Origin: Saprospiraceae bacterium
GTDB taxonomy: Bacteria; Bacteroidota; Bacteroidia; Chitinophagales; Saprospiraceae
Assembly: GCA_021299835.1 (NCBI GenBank)
Contig: JAJTER010000032.1
Span: 1-64,000 of the forward strand
Length of the DNA: 64,000 nucleotides
Direction: 5' to 3'
In this document: in pieces, positions 9,836 to 19,877 of the stretch
Position numbering within the stretch: the first letter of the stretch is position 1
Layout: each line of letters starts with the position of its first letter
The notes under the pieces: model-generated
Database searches by the model: none
Told to the model about the DNA's origin: nothing
Seen by the model: the letters and a program-made list of their open reading frames with translations, nothing else
Program-made: the position numbers and the translations under genes

Positions 9836-11221
9836 TTATTTTGACTTTTTAATGGCCATATTTAATGCTTCTGTGGTTAATTTATATTTAACCAACATAT
9901 TTGGAACCTCCCATTCCGGCATTTTACCTTTGGAGAGAAAGTCAAGATACTTTTCAGTAACTCTGGCGAAATGGGCCTCATGACCTTCTTTATAAACGTT
10001 GGGAATGTCGAAAACAGCAGTATTGCCTATTAAAATATAACTAATGCCGGGAAATGACTTCGCTACTTCGCGAAATACTCTTTCAAAGGAATTCCGATAG
10101 GCCACCTCCTTAAATCTATTGGTTTCAACGGAGAAAACGGGTTGATACCCTTGTTCAGCACCTTGCCGAATCACCAGACTGGCGTTGGTTCCTCTCATTA
10201 TTGAATAATGGGTGTCACCTGCACCTGGTTCAGCCTGCCATGCCCAGGTTACTTTTACACGCGCGAAATGTCCTCTTATTTGGTAGTCAATCTGTCCATT
10301 AGAAAAAACAGCCAGTTGACCCTCAGGATTCAAGGTGTTTTTAAGATATTCGGGAACCTGAGTGAGTTTAGTACTCGTTTGAAATTGAGCCGGTGTTATT
10401 AGGGTTGCCCAACGTTTTGCATCCCACAGTTTGATATCCTTTTCATAATTCAGTATTTGGTCAGGAAAACAACTCCATTGAATAAGATCTACCAAATGGG
10501 TGGTAACATCAACAATCCCCTCCCCTTCTTGTGTAACATCGTAGAACCACCCCGGACGTTGCAGAGGTGATCCAGAAACTTCCTTGTAGAAATGATGAAC
10601 ACTCTCTTTAATCACGGCAGGATTGTCAACTGAACCATCTTGTAATACGCCAAACACCTCTTCAAATTCAGAAAATGCCTTTTGAAGCATAGAAGTAATT
10701 TCATACCGCTCTGTCATGACATCGTAAATAAAGACCTTTTTCTGATCAGCCAGTTTGAAGGCCTTTTCCAGTAAATTAAATCCCGCAGCATTTATAGCCA
10801 TCGGTTTGTCGGCAAAAACATGAAATCCAGCAGCTACTGCATCGGAAATATATTTTGTTTTCAGTTTATTATTACCGGCCAGCATGACCACATTCCCTTT
10901 TTTTTCAGCTAACATTCTGGCCAAATAATCCTTTCCGATATAAACCTTTTCATCCCACTGGGTAGGCTTATCAGTTCTTTTATTGTATGCATTAATTCTG
11001 GCCAGATGCAGTTCTACATCGGTACCTGCCGGCGCATAAACCTGTACAATAGGAGACAACTGTGGGTACATTGATTTTTGAATCAATGCGGCATGAAAAT
11101 GACCAGGATTCAAGGTAATTAGTCTGATTTCTTTATTGTCAACCACATTTTGCCCAATAAGCGCATTTAGCATAAGAACAGAAGCTAGTAAAAATATTGA
11201 TATTTTCCAAAACATACCCAT
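9836..11221 (-). CDS. secreted Gfo/Idh/MocA-family oxidoreductase
   Basis: 461 residues with an N-terminal signal peptide ending near ALIGQ. A Rossmann-type NAD-binding domain follows (ITLNPGHFHAALIQ, then NVVMLAGNN and FADKPMAIN, the last matching the EKP motif of the family). The C-terminal half fits the longer putative oxidoreductase C-terminal domain seen in secreted Bacteroidota/Planctomycetota members. The expected role is NAD(P)-dependent oxidation or reduction of a sugar derivative. An export signal on a nucleotide-dependent enzyme is typical of this subgroup, which may bring its cofactor along folded. It lies 50 bases downstream of yraN on the same strand and ends 8 bases from the convergent rnr. 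Confidence 0.8.
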   Translation of the reverse strand: MGMFWKISIFLLASVLMLNALIGQNVVDNKEIRLITLNPGHFHAALIQKSMYPQLSPIVQVYAPAGTDVELHLARINAYNKRTDKPTQWDEKVYIGKDYLARMLAEKKGNVVMLAGNNKLKTKYISDAVAAGFHVFADKPMAINAAGFNLLEKAFKLADQKKVFIYDVMTERYEITSMLQKAFSEFEEVFGVLQDGSVDNPAVIKESVHHFYKEVSGSPLQRPGWFYDVTQEGEGIVDVTTHLVDLIQWSCFPDQILNYEKDIKLWDAKRWATLITPAQFQTSTKLTQVPEYLKNTLNPEGQLAVFSNGQIDYQIRGHFARVKVTWAWQAEPGAGDTHYSIMRGTNASLVIRQGAEQGYQPVFSVETNRFKEVAYRNSFERVFREVAKSFPGISYILIGNTAVFDIPNVYKEGHEAHFARVTEKYLDFLSKGKMPEWEVPNMLVKYKLTTEALNMAIKKSK

Positions 11222-11271
11222 TACAATTTTATATAAAATTAGCTTTAAAGTAGTTTAAAAACAAATTGAAT

Positions 11272-11640
11272 TTAGAATAGGCCTGGAAAAAAGGCATCAG
11301 GGAAATGGCGAATTTCATGGTTATGTTGACCATCGTATACAATTCCGATGATATCAAATCGAATATCTCCCTGATAATGTTTACTTTCTGTGAAAGCAGC
11401 GGCAGCTGAAGCTATTTTCTTTCTTTTCAAACCACTCACTGTATTTTCAGGTAAATGGGCATTATTTCTATGTAGCAGCCTTACCTCTATAAAAACTAAA
11501 ACAGGAGCATGCCAGGCGATGATATCAATTTCTGCATGCCCATAAAACCAGTTTCTGTCGATAATTTGAAAATCGTGTTGAGTGAGCCAGTTTAGCGCCA
11601 GCGTTTCTCCCCACTTTCCCTTTTGGAATGTAGAAGCCAT
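11272..11640 (-). CDS. yraN: YraN/UPF0102 family nuclease-like protein
   Basis: A 122-residue protein with the UPF0102 signature of a small restriction-endonuclease-like fold: KWGETLALNWL near the N-terminus, then NWFYGHAEIDIIA and VLVFIEVR, giving the E...D...ExK-type core with Arg where Lys is usual. The start is set at ATG 11640 (MASTFQKG). An upstream TTG at 11667 would lie inside a strong terminator hairpin. The family is widespread and its function is still unclear; DNA repair or Holliday-junction work has been suggested. The Lys-to-Arg change at the ExK position is worth noting. Confidence 0.85.
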   Translation of the reverse strand: MASTFQKGKWGETLALNWLTQHDFQIIDRNWFYGHAEIDIIAWHAPVLVFIEVRLLHRNNAHLPENTVSGLKRKKIASAAAAFTESKHYQGDIRFDIIGIVYDGQHNHEIRHFPDAFFPGLF

Positions 11641-11649
11641 ATAAAAAAT

Positions 11650-11686
11650 TTCAGGATAAAGTGGCAAATAGGCACTTTATCCTGAA
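11650..11686 (-). terminator. intrinsic terminator of the 11703-15527 gene
   Basis: Arms at 11650-11663 and 11673-11686 form a 14-bp perfect stem with a 9-base loop. On the minus strand it is followed by a T-rich run. It lies between the large HYR gene and yraN, ending only about 10 bases before the yraN ATG. Confidence 0.85.
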
Positions 11687-11702
11687 AAAACATAATCTTG
11701 AA

Positions 11703-14700
11703 TTATTTCTGTAAAATCAGATTTCCTGTATATTGTCCAAAACCATCGGTATATTTATAGATATAGACTCCTGCATGAGGCAATTCATTAGCCTGAAGGG
11801 TAAAAAGTGGAGAATCCCCTTTATTTAACTGCCAGGATTTTGTCCAGATTTTTCTTCCTTGTACATCATAAATATCTAAAACACCTTGTAGACCAGAAGC
11901 TGGAGGCAATTGAAAAGTCACCCAATCTTTAAAAGGATTCGGCCAAAGCCGCAACCCACTATTGGTTGCGGCATTTGGTGAAGCATACTGAATGGTCAGG
12001 GGGGCGACCACCACTGAATCAATGTTCTGTGTTGATAAGTAAGCCTCTGAATCAAAAGAATTATTATTTAATGCTATGGCATCAGATAGATTAGTCTGCC
12101 GAAGTGCTTCCACCTCAATAAATCCTAATACCTCACCAGCCTCGCTCTTTTTCAAATCGTCCGCATACCAGGACATAGCCCAGGTATTATTATTCAATGA
12201 TTTACTGCTGATATTAAATTCATCAGAACCAGAGAAGCCGTGTATTTTAATCAGTTCCGGATTCACTTGCAGGGCAAATTGTCCACCCCACCAAAGGTCA
12301 CTGCTTTCAAAATGTATAGGTAACCAGACCCGTTCCCCTGGTTTAAGCTTCCATTGTGGGAGTAAAAAAGCTCTGGAGGATTCCTGGGAACGGGGGCTGA
12401 TACCATTTTCAGGGATTATACTATTATTAACATCTCCAATTTTTATAGCCACAAAATCACCATCGGTCATATCTTTGAAAAGATTGGAAACCGCTTTGGA
12501 TTCAGGGAAAGGCGTTGAAAATGGATCTTTTGAATTAGGGAACTGGAAGCTTTTAGGAATGAAGCGCCAAGGCTTATTCTCAGGAAAGGTATTGGTTACG
12601 TTCAAAATCAATCTTTGCAATTGAATGACATCCCTTACAGAAATCCTTCCGTTTCCATCTACATCTGCAGCTATTATTTTATAAGGAGATTCAAGCGCTC
12701 TGGAGCCCGTTAAATGCCTGTTGACTAATATTAGATCGAGGGTAGTAACACCATCTGTATAATTACCGGTTTTACCAGGCATGAATTCATAAGTACCACC
12801 TGGTACCAGATTCCCTAAGGAATAAGATCCTTTGTTATCAGTCATGGATTCCCCGGAATAATTTTTCATTTCCTCTACTTTTACCGATGGGACACCGGAA
12901 CCATTTTCCAATTTAATGGCTCCCGCCACAGTAACACCGGCTCCACAAACAGCTAATGGATCATTTATTCTCACAATAACATCGCATCGTTCATAATTTC
13001 CTGCAATATCAACTGCCCATACCGTCAATAGATTATCGCCAATATCGTCGCAGTCGCATGCAAAAGTTAAAGAAGCATTAGGAGGTGGACCCGTGAAACC
13101 TGGTGTAGGACGGGCACCAATTCTATAACGAATAGAGTCTTGGGCTGTACAATTATCAGTTGTTCTCACAGTATCAATAAATTCAAGTGCATTTACAATA
13201 GCCTGACCATTTGCGGCCAAAGACCTGCTGACAATATTATTACAAAACAAGTCAGGCGGCGTATTCTCGATGATGGCAAAAGTAGCATCGCAGGTTCCAA
13301 AATTCCCACATACATCAGCTACACGATAAGTTACATTATAAATACCTGCTGGAATTCGGGAAATGTCTAAAGAATTTCCAAAATCACCGCTTACTGAAAT
13401 CGTAACCTGATCAGGCAGACATTCCTGGATATTGGTAGGAACCGGAAGTCTGATCGTCGTATTACATGAATCTGGATCCAGATAAATAACAAGTCCTTCA
13501 GAAGGGCATAAAAAACTTGGAGGCGTGTTATCAAATACCCGTATGAGTTGGGTGCCAACGATTCTTCCATTTAAAGGTCCGATGGGGTCACCAGTTTCAT
13601 AAACACAGGTATCGGTAATCGTCCAGGTTCTTGAAATCTGAATACAGGCACCGGAAACGTTATAATTTACTGTATCAATATGGGTAACCACAATACCCTT
13701 ATAAGCAGCATTATTAACCGTTGGCCTTCGGAAGAGTGTGGGTAGGCTATCCGGCCTTAACGAAGCTAAATTCGTACAATTTGTCTGAGAATAATCAGCT
13801 GGAAAAGTAGCTCTTAATTGCGTGGTATCATTCAAAATGATAATCTGCGTTGGACAATTGAATGTATCAATACCGCCGTAATATACCGTCCAGTCTCTTC
13901 TGACGAATCCTGTTCCACCGCCACAACCAAGGTTTCTGTCATCCTCATATTCCAGTTGAAATAAATTACAGGTACCATTTACTCGTGGAGCACCCACTCT
14001 GCTGGTATCTGCAAGAAAAGATGGGTTCCCAATTCTGGCCGTATCGGGACAAATAATTGTTCTGGGAAGTTTATCGACTACATCGACCTCTACCATACAG
14101 AAATTTGAATTTCCGTAACAATCGGTCACTTGAAGGGTAGCCATATTGTTAGTCAAAATTTCTGCACAAAAATATTTTAAGGAATCAGAAAAAGGTAAGG
14201 GGGACGCTGTCATTTTCTGAAGTTTAAAGGTCAGATTGGTACAACATAAATCGGTTGCCTGTAGATAGAAGGAACTTGGTTCTATTTGAGCTTCACCCGT
14301 GAGCGTTAATGAAACCTGAATACTTGAGGGACAGACCAAAACAGGCGGTGTATTATCTATTACCCGAACTATACGTGTACATTGGGAGGTATTTCCACAA
14401 GGATCTGATACCATGTACATGATACTATGTAAGCCAGGGGGAACACCTGTTAATTGGCCACCATTTCCATTTATCACACCATAATTGGACATGATAACCA
14501 CTCTGATCTGATTATTTGGCGCACAGGAATCTATAAAAACAATGGGTGGAACGATAACGGTAGCACCACATTGCGTTGCAGAAGAAGTAAAAGCAACCAA
14601 AGTATCAGAAATACAAGTTAAGCGAGGTTTTATGGTATCAATAACTTGAATAACTTGTTGAAAAGTACGAATAGCATTGGTACAGCCATCGACGGCTGTC

Positions 14701-15527
14701 CAGTTTCTAATCACGGTAAAAGTAGGAGCACAACCATTGATTATTTGATCATTATAGGCAAGGGAAAGGCCACAAATGTTTGTAGGCGTTATATTAAATC
14801 CGTTTAATTGAGGCCAACCTGTGCTATCGGGGGTTACATTGGGAGTTACGCAAGAGACTCCCCTTCTACCAGCTACATTATCACGGTTTGCCGGAAAAAC
14901 TAAATTTCCTACTACTGGTCTTCTTATTTTTATTTTTTGAACACAAGTATTTTTCTGTCCATTTAAAAGGGTAATAGTCCAGGTTCTGTTTATTATACCA
15001 ACGAGAGTATCGGTGCATGCATTAATTCTATTTTCGTATTTATCTTCATAGGTAATACTATAGGAGTTACACTCTAACGAAGTAGCTTTTCCTAATCTTG
15101 CTGTATCTGTAGGTGTTCCACACAGAACGGTGGTATCTCTTGGACAGATAATAAGCGGCGATCCAAGTGAAACCACTCTAAAGGAACCTACACAGATATT
15201 TCCACTTGGAATGTGACGGACTCTTGCATAGAGCAATTGATTTAGATAGGTACGACCAACGAAAGGCGTTGTAGGTAAAAGCTGGCCATTGGGGCCGAGC
15301 ATAACCGTAATTTCGTAGTCTGTTGGCGCTGATGGAGTACAAATAGCTGGATTTGTTTCGCTAAGGATCATTGCGGCCGTAATTCTCAGATTACAGGTAG
15401 AATCTGCACTAATCGAAACATTATTATTACAAATCAGCGTACACTGGCTGTGTAATAAAACAGGAGAATTTAAAAAGAAAGCAATTATAGCTATGATAAT
15501 CCAATCTAATTTTTTGAACCCACGCAT
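11703..15527 (-). CDS. giant secreted HYR protein with dockerin, cohesin-like domain and T9SS sorting domain
   Basis: 1274 residues. A signal peptide ends near LLHSQ. The body is built of HYR-type beta-sandwich repeats with the DNTPPVLVCP-like linker between units and many cysteines. From about 890 comes a carboxypeptidase-regulatory-like beta domain, then a dockerin (about 920-975): a first degenerate EF-hand (GVTTLDLILVNRHL) and a second canonical one (DVDGNGRISVRDVIQLQRLIL split over DVDGNG and RDVIQLQ). A WRF/PFPE/IKIGDVN segment follows, then a cohesin-like beta domain (about 1053-1189) and a type-A T9SS sorting domain starting at LRLWPNPF. The protein is exported through T9SS and probably stays on the surface or in the matrix. 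HYR repeats suggest adhesion. It has its own upstream box and terminator. The domain calls are confident; the binding partner is not known. Confidence 0.82.
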   Translation of the reverse strand: MRGFKKLDWIIIAIIAFFLNSPVLLHSQCTLICNNNVSISADSTCNLRITAAMILSETNPAICTPSAPTDYEITVMLGPNGQLLPTTPFVGRTYLNQLLYARVRHIPSGNICVGSFRVVSLGSPLIICPRDTTVLCGTPTDTARLGKATSLECNSYSITYEDKYENRINACTDTLVGIINRTWTITLLNGQKNTCVQKIKIRRPVVGNLVFPANRDNVAGRRGVSCVTPNVTPDSTGWPQLNGFNITPTNICGLSLAYNDQIINGCAPTFTVIRNWTAVDGCTNAIRTFQQVIQVIDTIKPRLTCISDTLVAFTSSATQCGATVIVPPIVFIDSCAPNNQIRVVIMSNYGVINGNGGQLTGVPPGLHSIMYMVSDPCGNTSQCTRIVRVIDNTPPVLVCPSSIQVSLTLTGEAQIEPSSFYLQATDLCCTNLTFKLQKMTASPLPFSDSLKYFCAEILTNNMATLQVTDCYGNSNFCMVEVDVVDKLPRTIICPDTARIGNPSFLADTSRVGAPRVNGTCNLFQLEYEDDRNLGCGGGTGFVRRDWTVYYGGIDTFNCPTQIIILNDTTQLRATFPADYSQTNCTNLASLRPDSLPTLFRRPTVNNAAYKGIVVTHIDTVNYNVSGACIQISRTWTITDTCVYETGDPIGPLNGRIVGTQLIRVFDNTPPSFLCPSEGLVIYLDPDSCNTTIRLPVPTNIQECLPDQVTISVSGDFGNSLDISRIPAGIYNVTYRVADVCGNFGTCDATFAIIENTPPDLFCNNIVSRSLAANGQAIVNALEFIDTVRTTDNCTAQDSIRYRIGARPTPGFTGPPPNASLTFACDCDDIGDNLLTVWAVDIAGNYERCDVIVRINDPLAVCGAGVTVAGAIKLENGSGVPSVKVEEMKNYSGESMTDNKGSYSLGNLVPGGTYEFMPGKTGNYTDGVTTLDLILVNRHLTGSRALESPYKIIAADVDGNGRISVRDVIQLQRLILNVTNTFPENKPWRFIPKSFQFPNSKDPFSTPFPESKAVSNLFKDMTDGDFVAIKIGDVNNSIIPENGISPRSQESSRAFLLPQWKLKPGERVWLPIHFESSDLWWGGQFALQVNPELIKIHGFSGSDEFNISSKSLNNNTWAMSWYADDLKKSEAGEVLGFIEVEALRQTNLSDAIALNNNSFDSEAYLSTQNIDSVVVAPLTIQYASPNAATNSGLRLWPNPFKDWVTFQLPPASGLQGVLDIYDVQGRKIWTKSWQLNKGDSPLFTLQANELPHAGVYIYKYTDGFGQYTGNLILQK

Positions 15528-15557
15528 AATAAATTTTTTTAATAGTTACAAGAGAGG

Positions 15558-15578
15558 CAATACCAAATTCATGCCAAA
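15558..15578 (-). promoter_or_regulatory. shared upstream box, copy 1
   Basis: On the minus strand the box begins TTTGGCATGAATTTGGTATT, 31 bases before the ATG at 15527. Near-identical boxes precede the genes starting at about 19.7 kb and 31875, with a weaker one before 27170. It may be a promoter or an activator site for this family of secreted proteins. Confidence 0.5.
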
Positions 15579-15591
15579 CTGAAAGATTTTA

Positions 15592-15620
15592 TAAAAAAGC
15601 GACATCTAAAAAGATGCCGC
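15592..15620 (-). terminator. intrinsic terminator of the 15654 gene
   Basis: On the minus strand, GCGGCATCT / AGATGTCGC form a 9-bp stem (one G-U) with a 4-base loop, followed by six T. It is 33 bases past the stop of the 1.35-kilo-residue HYR gene and just upstream of the shared box of the next gene. Confidence 0.8.
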
Positions 15621-15653
15621 CTTATATAAACTATGGAAAAGCTTTTAATTAAT

Positions 15654-18600
15654 TTATTTATTACCCGAGCTTAGGATCATTCTTTTTACATCGGTAAAAG
15701 AACTGGTTTCCAACTTATACAGGTAAGCTCCATCACTCCAAAAACCATCTCTTTGGAAAGGAATTTCGTTAAAACCCTTTTGAAAAATTCCTTTAGTTTC
15801 CCAAACCGACCTTCCGATCATATCAGTAATAGAGATTTTAACCTCTTGTGATTGAGGTATAGTGAATCCTATAGTTGTATTTTGATAAAAAGGATTCGGA
15901 TAATTTTGAAACAATTGGTATCCACCTTTATCTATATCTTTTGCACCGTCTTTGAAAATAAGATTAAGGTCGAGCATACCACCTTCATGAGTATAGGCCT
16001 CGGGGACGGTAGGATAAGGAGCAACATTTAGCGCATAAATTAACTCTGACGATTTTTTTGCTCTGAAGGTCAGTCTAAGCACAGGAGTTGCCGTGGTAGG
16101 CCAGGTTTTCTCGCGCATAACATTCCAACTCGCCGTTAGAATACCTTTTTCTTTATTAATTAGCGCAAAATTTTCATCTGATATGCCAGGAACATCTCCT
16201 GCTGCATAATCTATAATTTCCAATATTCTTTCATCAAAATCTAACGTAAACTGAAAACCAGCGACATCTTCCTGAGAAGCTGCTTTTACGTCGATGGTAA
16301 ATTCCTCACCGTAATTAAATTTCAAGTTGGGAATCTGTAATTGTAGTTCACCAAAAGTACTTCTTGGATTTTGTACAATGAGGCTATTTGGCGTTGCAGA
16401 GCTATTTAGATCACCCACTTTAATACCTATGAAATTGGCCTGGGCAAATTTTGTTTTAAAATCGTCTAAGGTTTTAGCTTCAGGAAATGGTACCTTAAGA
16501 GGATTTACACCAGCGGGAAAGACATAATCTGCGTCAATAAAGCGCCATGAATTATTCTGTGATCCTAAATCGGTATCTTTACCTAAGATTAACTTCCTTA
16601 ATTTTATCAAATCAAGCGTAGAAACATTACCAGAACGATCAATATCAGCGGCGATTTGTTGGTAGGGCGATTTCAGGGAAATAATGCCGAGAATAAATTT
16701 TTGGATTAGTACCAAATCCATGGTTGACAAGCCATTAAGCAAATCATCGTTCTTGTAAGGTTGTAATTTATAGTTTTTGCCAAATGCCAGATTTGCCAAT
16801 TCAAACTTACCAGTAGCTGTTGTTAAAACGTTCATCGCAGGGTCATTTACCTCTTTGATAAGTACTTTTTCAACGTCTTCCCCTTTTTCAGTTTTGATAA
16901 CGCCTGCTATTTTTCCGATAGGATTGGTTAGACAAAGGCCATCATTATCCTGAACATCAACGGTAACGGTGCAAAAATCGCTGTTTCCTTTAGTATCTGT
17001 CACCCAAAGTTCCACGGGTTGAAGACCAAAATCGGCACAAGTGAACGTTAACATGGTGTCGAGAGGATGAGGAGGGATACTGTTCCCTGAATTACCTCTT
17101 TTTATACTAATTTTTATAGGGCCACCACAAAAGTCACGGCTGGCAAGATTTATATCTTTAGCATCGACCATGGCCATAATAGCTGGCATTTTGGATAGAT
17201 TTACTGCAATATTTTTACAAATTGGAGTGGGTGGTTTTTTATCAATAACGGTCACCGACGTTTGTCCGGTCACTTTATTACCACAACCATCAGCTACAGA
17301 ATAGGTGAAAGTAGTAGTACCTAAAGGATAGGTTCCACTTGCATTTGCTCCATTTTGGTTTGCAAAAGGTGAATTATTGGAAATGATAAGATTCTGGTTA
17401 CAGTTATCGGTAGCCGTTGCTAAAGGAACAGTAACCTGCGCTACATTACAGTCAGTATACAAATTGATAACCTGATTAGCTGGAACGGTCAAAACCGGTG
17501 GAGTCTTATCCTCAACGATAATTAACTGGGCGTAAGTAAATCGATGTCCAGGAGAACCAGGCACATATTTACACAAATCGACTACCTCCCAGGTGCGGTA
17601 AACTTTGAAACAACCCGGAGAAGTCATATTAAACACATTATCGGTGTAGGCAAAAGCAATTTGAGCACAAAGGGGTTCATTTACTACTGGCCTTCTACTA
17701 ATTATCGGAAGATCATTTACACCCACCTGTGCGTTGCAAGAATTGATTGTTATATCTTTAGGCCAAGTGATATGTTGAGCTAATAAAATAGAATTATTAA
17801 CAATATTTACATTTTGGGTACAAGTAGCTTTTAATCCACGGGCATCCGTAGCTGTAAAAGTACGGGTTAGAAGACCTGTATTACACTCTTCCATTTTAAC
17901 ATTGTGGGTAGAATCCAGCGTATAGCTACAAGCTTCCAAAACGATAGGACTTCCAAAGCGCCCTAAGTTAATGAGTTCGTCATTACACTCAGTGGAAGTA
18001 TTTGCCGGACAAATAATAACGGGGGGAAGTTTATCTTCAACCGTCATTTTAACTTCACAAGTATTATAGAAATTACCCCAAAGATTACCCCCTGGTGCTT
18101 CCCTGGCAGGATCAACTGGACCATCTCCAGGATTTGAGATATACACGCGCATTTCAACGGTAATTTTACCTTTATCGACATCATCACAACAAAAGGAAAC
18201 ATAATCATCAAACCATTCCTGATAACCGGGAGCGGTAGAATCATCACCATTAGCGCCACTGCAACTATTGGTATCTTTTCTGCGCACTTTATAATAAACG
18301 GGCAGCCCACAATTATCTCTGGAACCACTATCAAAAGCTTTGGCAGAGGCGTAAGCTGTACCCTCATTGGTCAGCGTAATGTTTCCAGGACCAGTACATA
18401 TAGCGACCGGTGGCGTAGTATCAAAAACCTCCACGGTAGAAGTACAGACGGCGGTATTCCCACATTTATCGATGGCCATATAGGATATGGTATGGGTCCC
18501 TAAAGGCATACTTATTAGATTGGGATAAGTTCCAGAAAATGGGGTTGTTACCATTAAATTTGGTGCGGCGTCACAGTTATCTGAAATCAATTGAGGAGCA

Positions 18601-19655
18601 CTTAAAGGTACCAAAGCCATACAGATAGACGGTTGAGTTGAAACTCTTAATGGTAAAGGACAAACGATAACAGGCTTGGTAGTATCTTTAACCTGAATAA
18701 TCTGAGTATGCAAGGTATCCTGACTGGTACAAAGGTCGATGGCTGTCCAACGACGAATTACCGCAAAACTAAGTCCTGCACAGGTGCGAGTAGTATCATC
18801 TGTATAAGAATAATTAATTTTACACAATCCAGCTGAGTTTATTACACTTCCGTTAATGGTAGGAAAACCTGTTATACCTGGACTCACATTGGGCGTATTG
18901 CAACTGAGTAAGGTATCTCGTGGAAAAACGATTCTTCGAAGCGGTGTTAATGAATCTAGGCTAGGCTTTAGCAAGCTAATTTTCTGAATACAAGTATCGG
19001 CATTACCATAAATATCAGCAACAATCCATCGTCTGAATATTTTTTGAAGGGTATCAAGCGAACAATCGGATACCGAGACACTATCTTTATAATTATAGGA
19101 CAGGGTCCCATTACAATTATTACTCACGATAGTAGGTCTTCCCAGATTAATCCCTGAGGTATCAACACTGCAGCTAACAATAGTATCACGGCAGGTAATT
19201 ACGGGTGGCATTTTATCCACAATACGGGCAAAACCGTTACAAGAAAAAGCGGTACCAAAAACCAAAATTTCGATCCTTACAATAGAACCGATATAAGGAT
19301 TTAAGTTTACGGTAAGACTACCAGTATCCCTCTTAATGAGCGTCCCGCTTTGTGTAAATAGCGCGATAGACATATTTGCCGTAGCATAGGTCGTTGAAGC
19401 GGTATCGACGATAATAGCGGGATGAATAACCCCTTCACAATTTTGATTCACCGCAATTTCTTTGGGTGCATTTATTGGTGCAGGGTTACAAGTCAAGGTT
19501 TGGGCACCCAAATTTTCCGATAGGAAAATTAGGAGAGAGAGAACCAATAAAGGTCCGAACCTTAACACATTGTTTAAAAAGGGGTTCCCCAATCTAAGTG
19601 AATTAGTGAGGATAGAGGGTACATTTTTTTTTGCTTTTCCATTCATGATTTCCAT
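15654..19655 (-). CDS. giant secreted HYR protein with dockerin, cohesin-like domain and T9SS sorting domain
   Basis: About 1333 residues from ATG 19655; ATG 19646 is also possible. The frame is open back to a GTG at 19712, where the distance to the upstream box would match that of two sister genes, so the start is unsettled. A long signal region ends at SENLGAQ. Several HYR-type repeats with KxPPVIICP-like joints follow, including a unit with the FCCDDV motif shared with the 27253 protein. Near the C-terminus are a carboxypeptidase-regulatory-like domain, a dockerin with two EF-hand-like repeats (NGLSTMDLVLIQKFIL and DIDRSGNVSTLDLIKL), the WRF/PFPE/IKVGDLN segment, a cohesin-like domain (GFQFTLDFDERILEI) and a type-A T9SS tail from LFQNYPNPF. 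Architecture and neighbours match the 11703 protein, so the two look like tandem paralogues. Confidence 0.82.
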   Translation of the reverse strand: MEIMNGKAKKNVPSILTNSLRLGNPFLNNVLRFGPLLVLSLLIFLSENLGAQTLTCNPAPINAPKEIAVNQNCEGVIHPAIIVDTASTTYATANMSIALFTQSGTLIKRDTGSLTVNLNPYIGSIVRIEILVFGTAFSCNGFARIVDKMPPVITCRDTIVSCSVDTSGINLGRPTIVSNNCNGTLSYNYKDSVSVSDCSLDTLQKIFRRWIVADIYGNADTCIQKISLLKPSLDSLTPLRRIVFPRDTLLSCNTPNVSPGITGFPTINGSVINSAGLCKINYSYTDDTTRTCAGLSFAVIRRWTAIDLCTSQDTLHTQIIQVKDTTKPVIVCPLPLRVSTQPSICMALVPLSAPQLISDNCDAAPNLMVTTPFSGTYPNLISMPLGTHTISYMAIDKCGNTAVCTSTVEVFDTTPPVAICTGPGNITLTNEGTAYASAKAFDSGSRDNCGLPVYYKVRRKDTNSCSGANGDDSTAPGYQEWFDDYVSFCCDDVDKGKITVEMRVYISNPGDGPVDPAREAPGGNLWGNFYNTCEVKMTVEDKLPPVIICPANTSTECNDELINLGRFGSPIVLEACSYTLDSTHNVKMEECNTGLLTRTFTATDARGLKATCTQNVNIVNNSILLAQHITWPKDITINSCNAQVGVNDLPIISRRPVVNEPLCAQIAFAYTDNVFNMTSPGCFKVYRTWEVVDLCKYVPGSPGHRFTYAQLIIVEDKTPPVLTVPANQVINLYTDCNVAQVTVPLATATDNCNQNLIISNNSPFANQNGANASGTYPLGTTTFTYSVADGCGNKVTGQTSVTVIDKKPPTPICKNIAVNLSKMPAIMAMVDAKDINLASRDFCGGPIKISIKRGNSGNSIPPHPLDTMLTFTCADFGLQPVELWVTDTKGNSDFCTVTVDVQDNDGLCLTNPIGKIAGVIKTEKGEDVEKVLIKEVNDPAMNVLTTATGKFELANLAFGKNYKLQPYKNDDLLNGLSTMDLVLIQKFILGIISLKSPYQQIAADIDRSGNVSTLDLIKLRKLILGKDTDLGSQNNSWRFIDADYVFPAGVNPLKVPFPEAKTLDDFKTKFAQANFIGIKVGDLNSSATPNSLIVQNPRSTFGELQLQIPNLKFNYGEEFTIDVKAASQEDVAGFQFTLDFDERILEIIDYAAGDVPGISDENFALINKEKGILTASWNVMREKTWPTTATPVLRLTFRAKKSSELIYALNVAPYPTVPEAYTHEGGMLDLNLIFKDGAKDIDKGGYQLFQNYPNPFYQNTTIGFTIPQSQEVKISITDMIGRSVWETKGIFQKGFNEIPFQRDGFWSDGAYLYKLETSSFTDVKRMILSSGNK

Positions 19656-19747
19656 AATTGCCGGATTTGAGATACGAGATAAAACCGTCCACATAAAAAA
19701 CCAGCGAAACACCTTAATAAAGTATTTCTGTTTTCAATAATATGTTA

Positions 19748-19767
19748 CAATACAAAATCATGCCAAA
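19748..19767 (-). promoter_or_regulatory. shared upstream box, copy 2
   Basis: On the minus strand the sequence is TTTGGCATGATTTTGTATTG. It differs from copy 1 by one substitution and one missing base. It lies 36 bases before the GTG at 19712 and 93 before the ATG at 19655. A TATTATTG, one mismatch from TAnnTTTG, follows 21 bases after the leading TTTG. Confidence 0.5.
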
Positions 19768-19810
19768 TTACATATATGGATAATATTTAATTTAAAAAAT
19801 ATATTTATAC

Positions 19811-19850
19811 AAAAAAGGCCTTTATCCAGATTAGGATAAAGGCCTTTTTT
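19811..19850 (-). terminator. strong bidirectional-type terminator after the scaffold/SprF operon
   Basis: A perfect 17-bp stem (arms 19811-19827 and 19834-19850, core GGCCTTTATCC) with a 6-base loop and A/T tails on both sides. It follows the PorP/SprF-like gene and would end the transcript that includes the scaffold protein. Confidence 0.92.
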
Positions 19851-19877
19851 GTAAGCAAAAATTTGTTGTCTTATTAA

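Noticed and set aside
11703-19655. recent duplication of the two HYR genes
   Set aside because: Shared domain order is clear, but the sequences are well diverged outside the C-terminal module, so this is old paralogy, not a fresh tandem copy.
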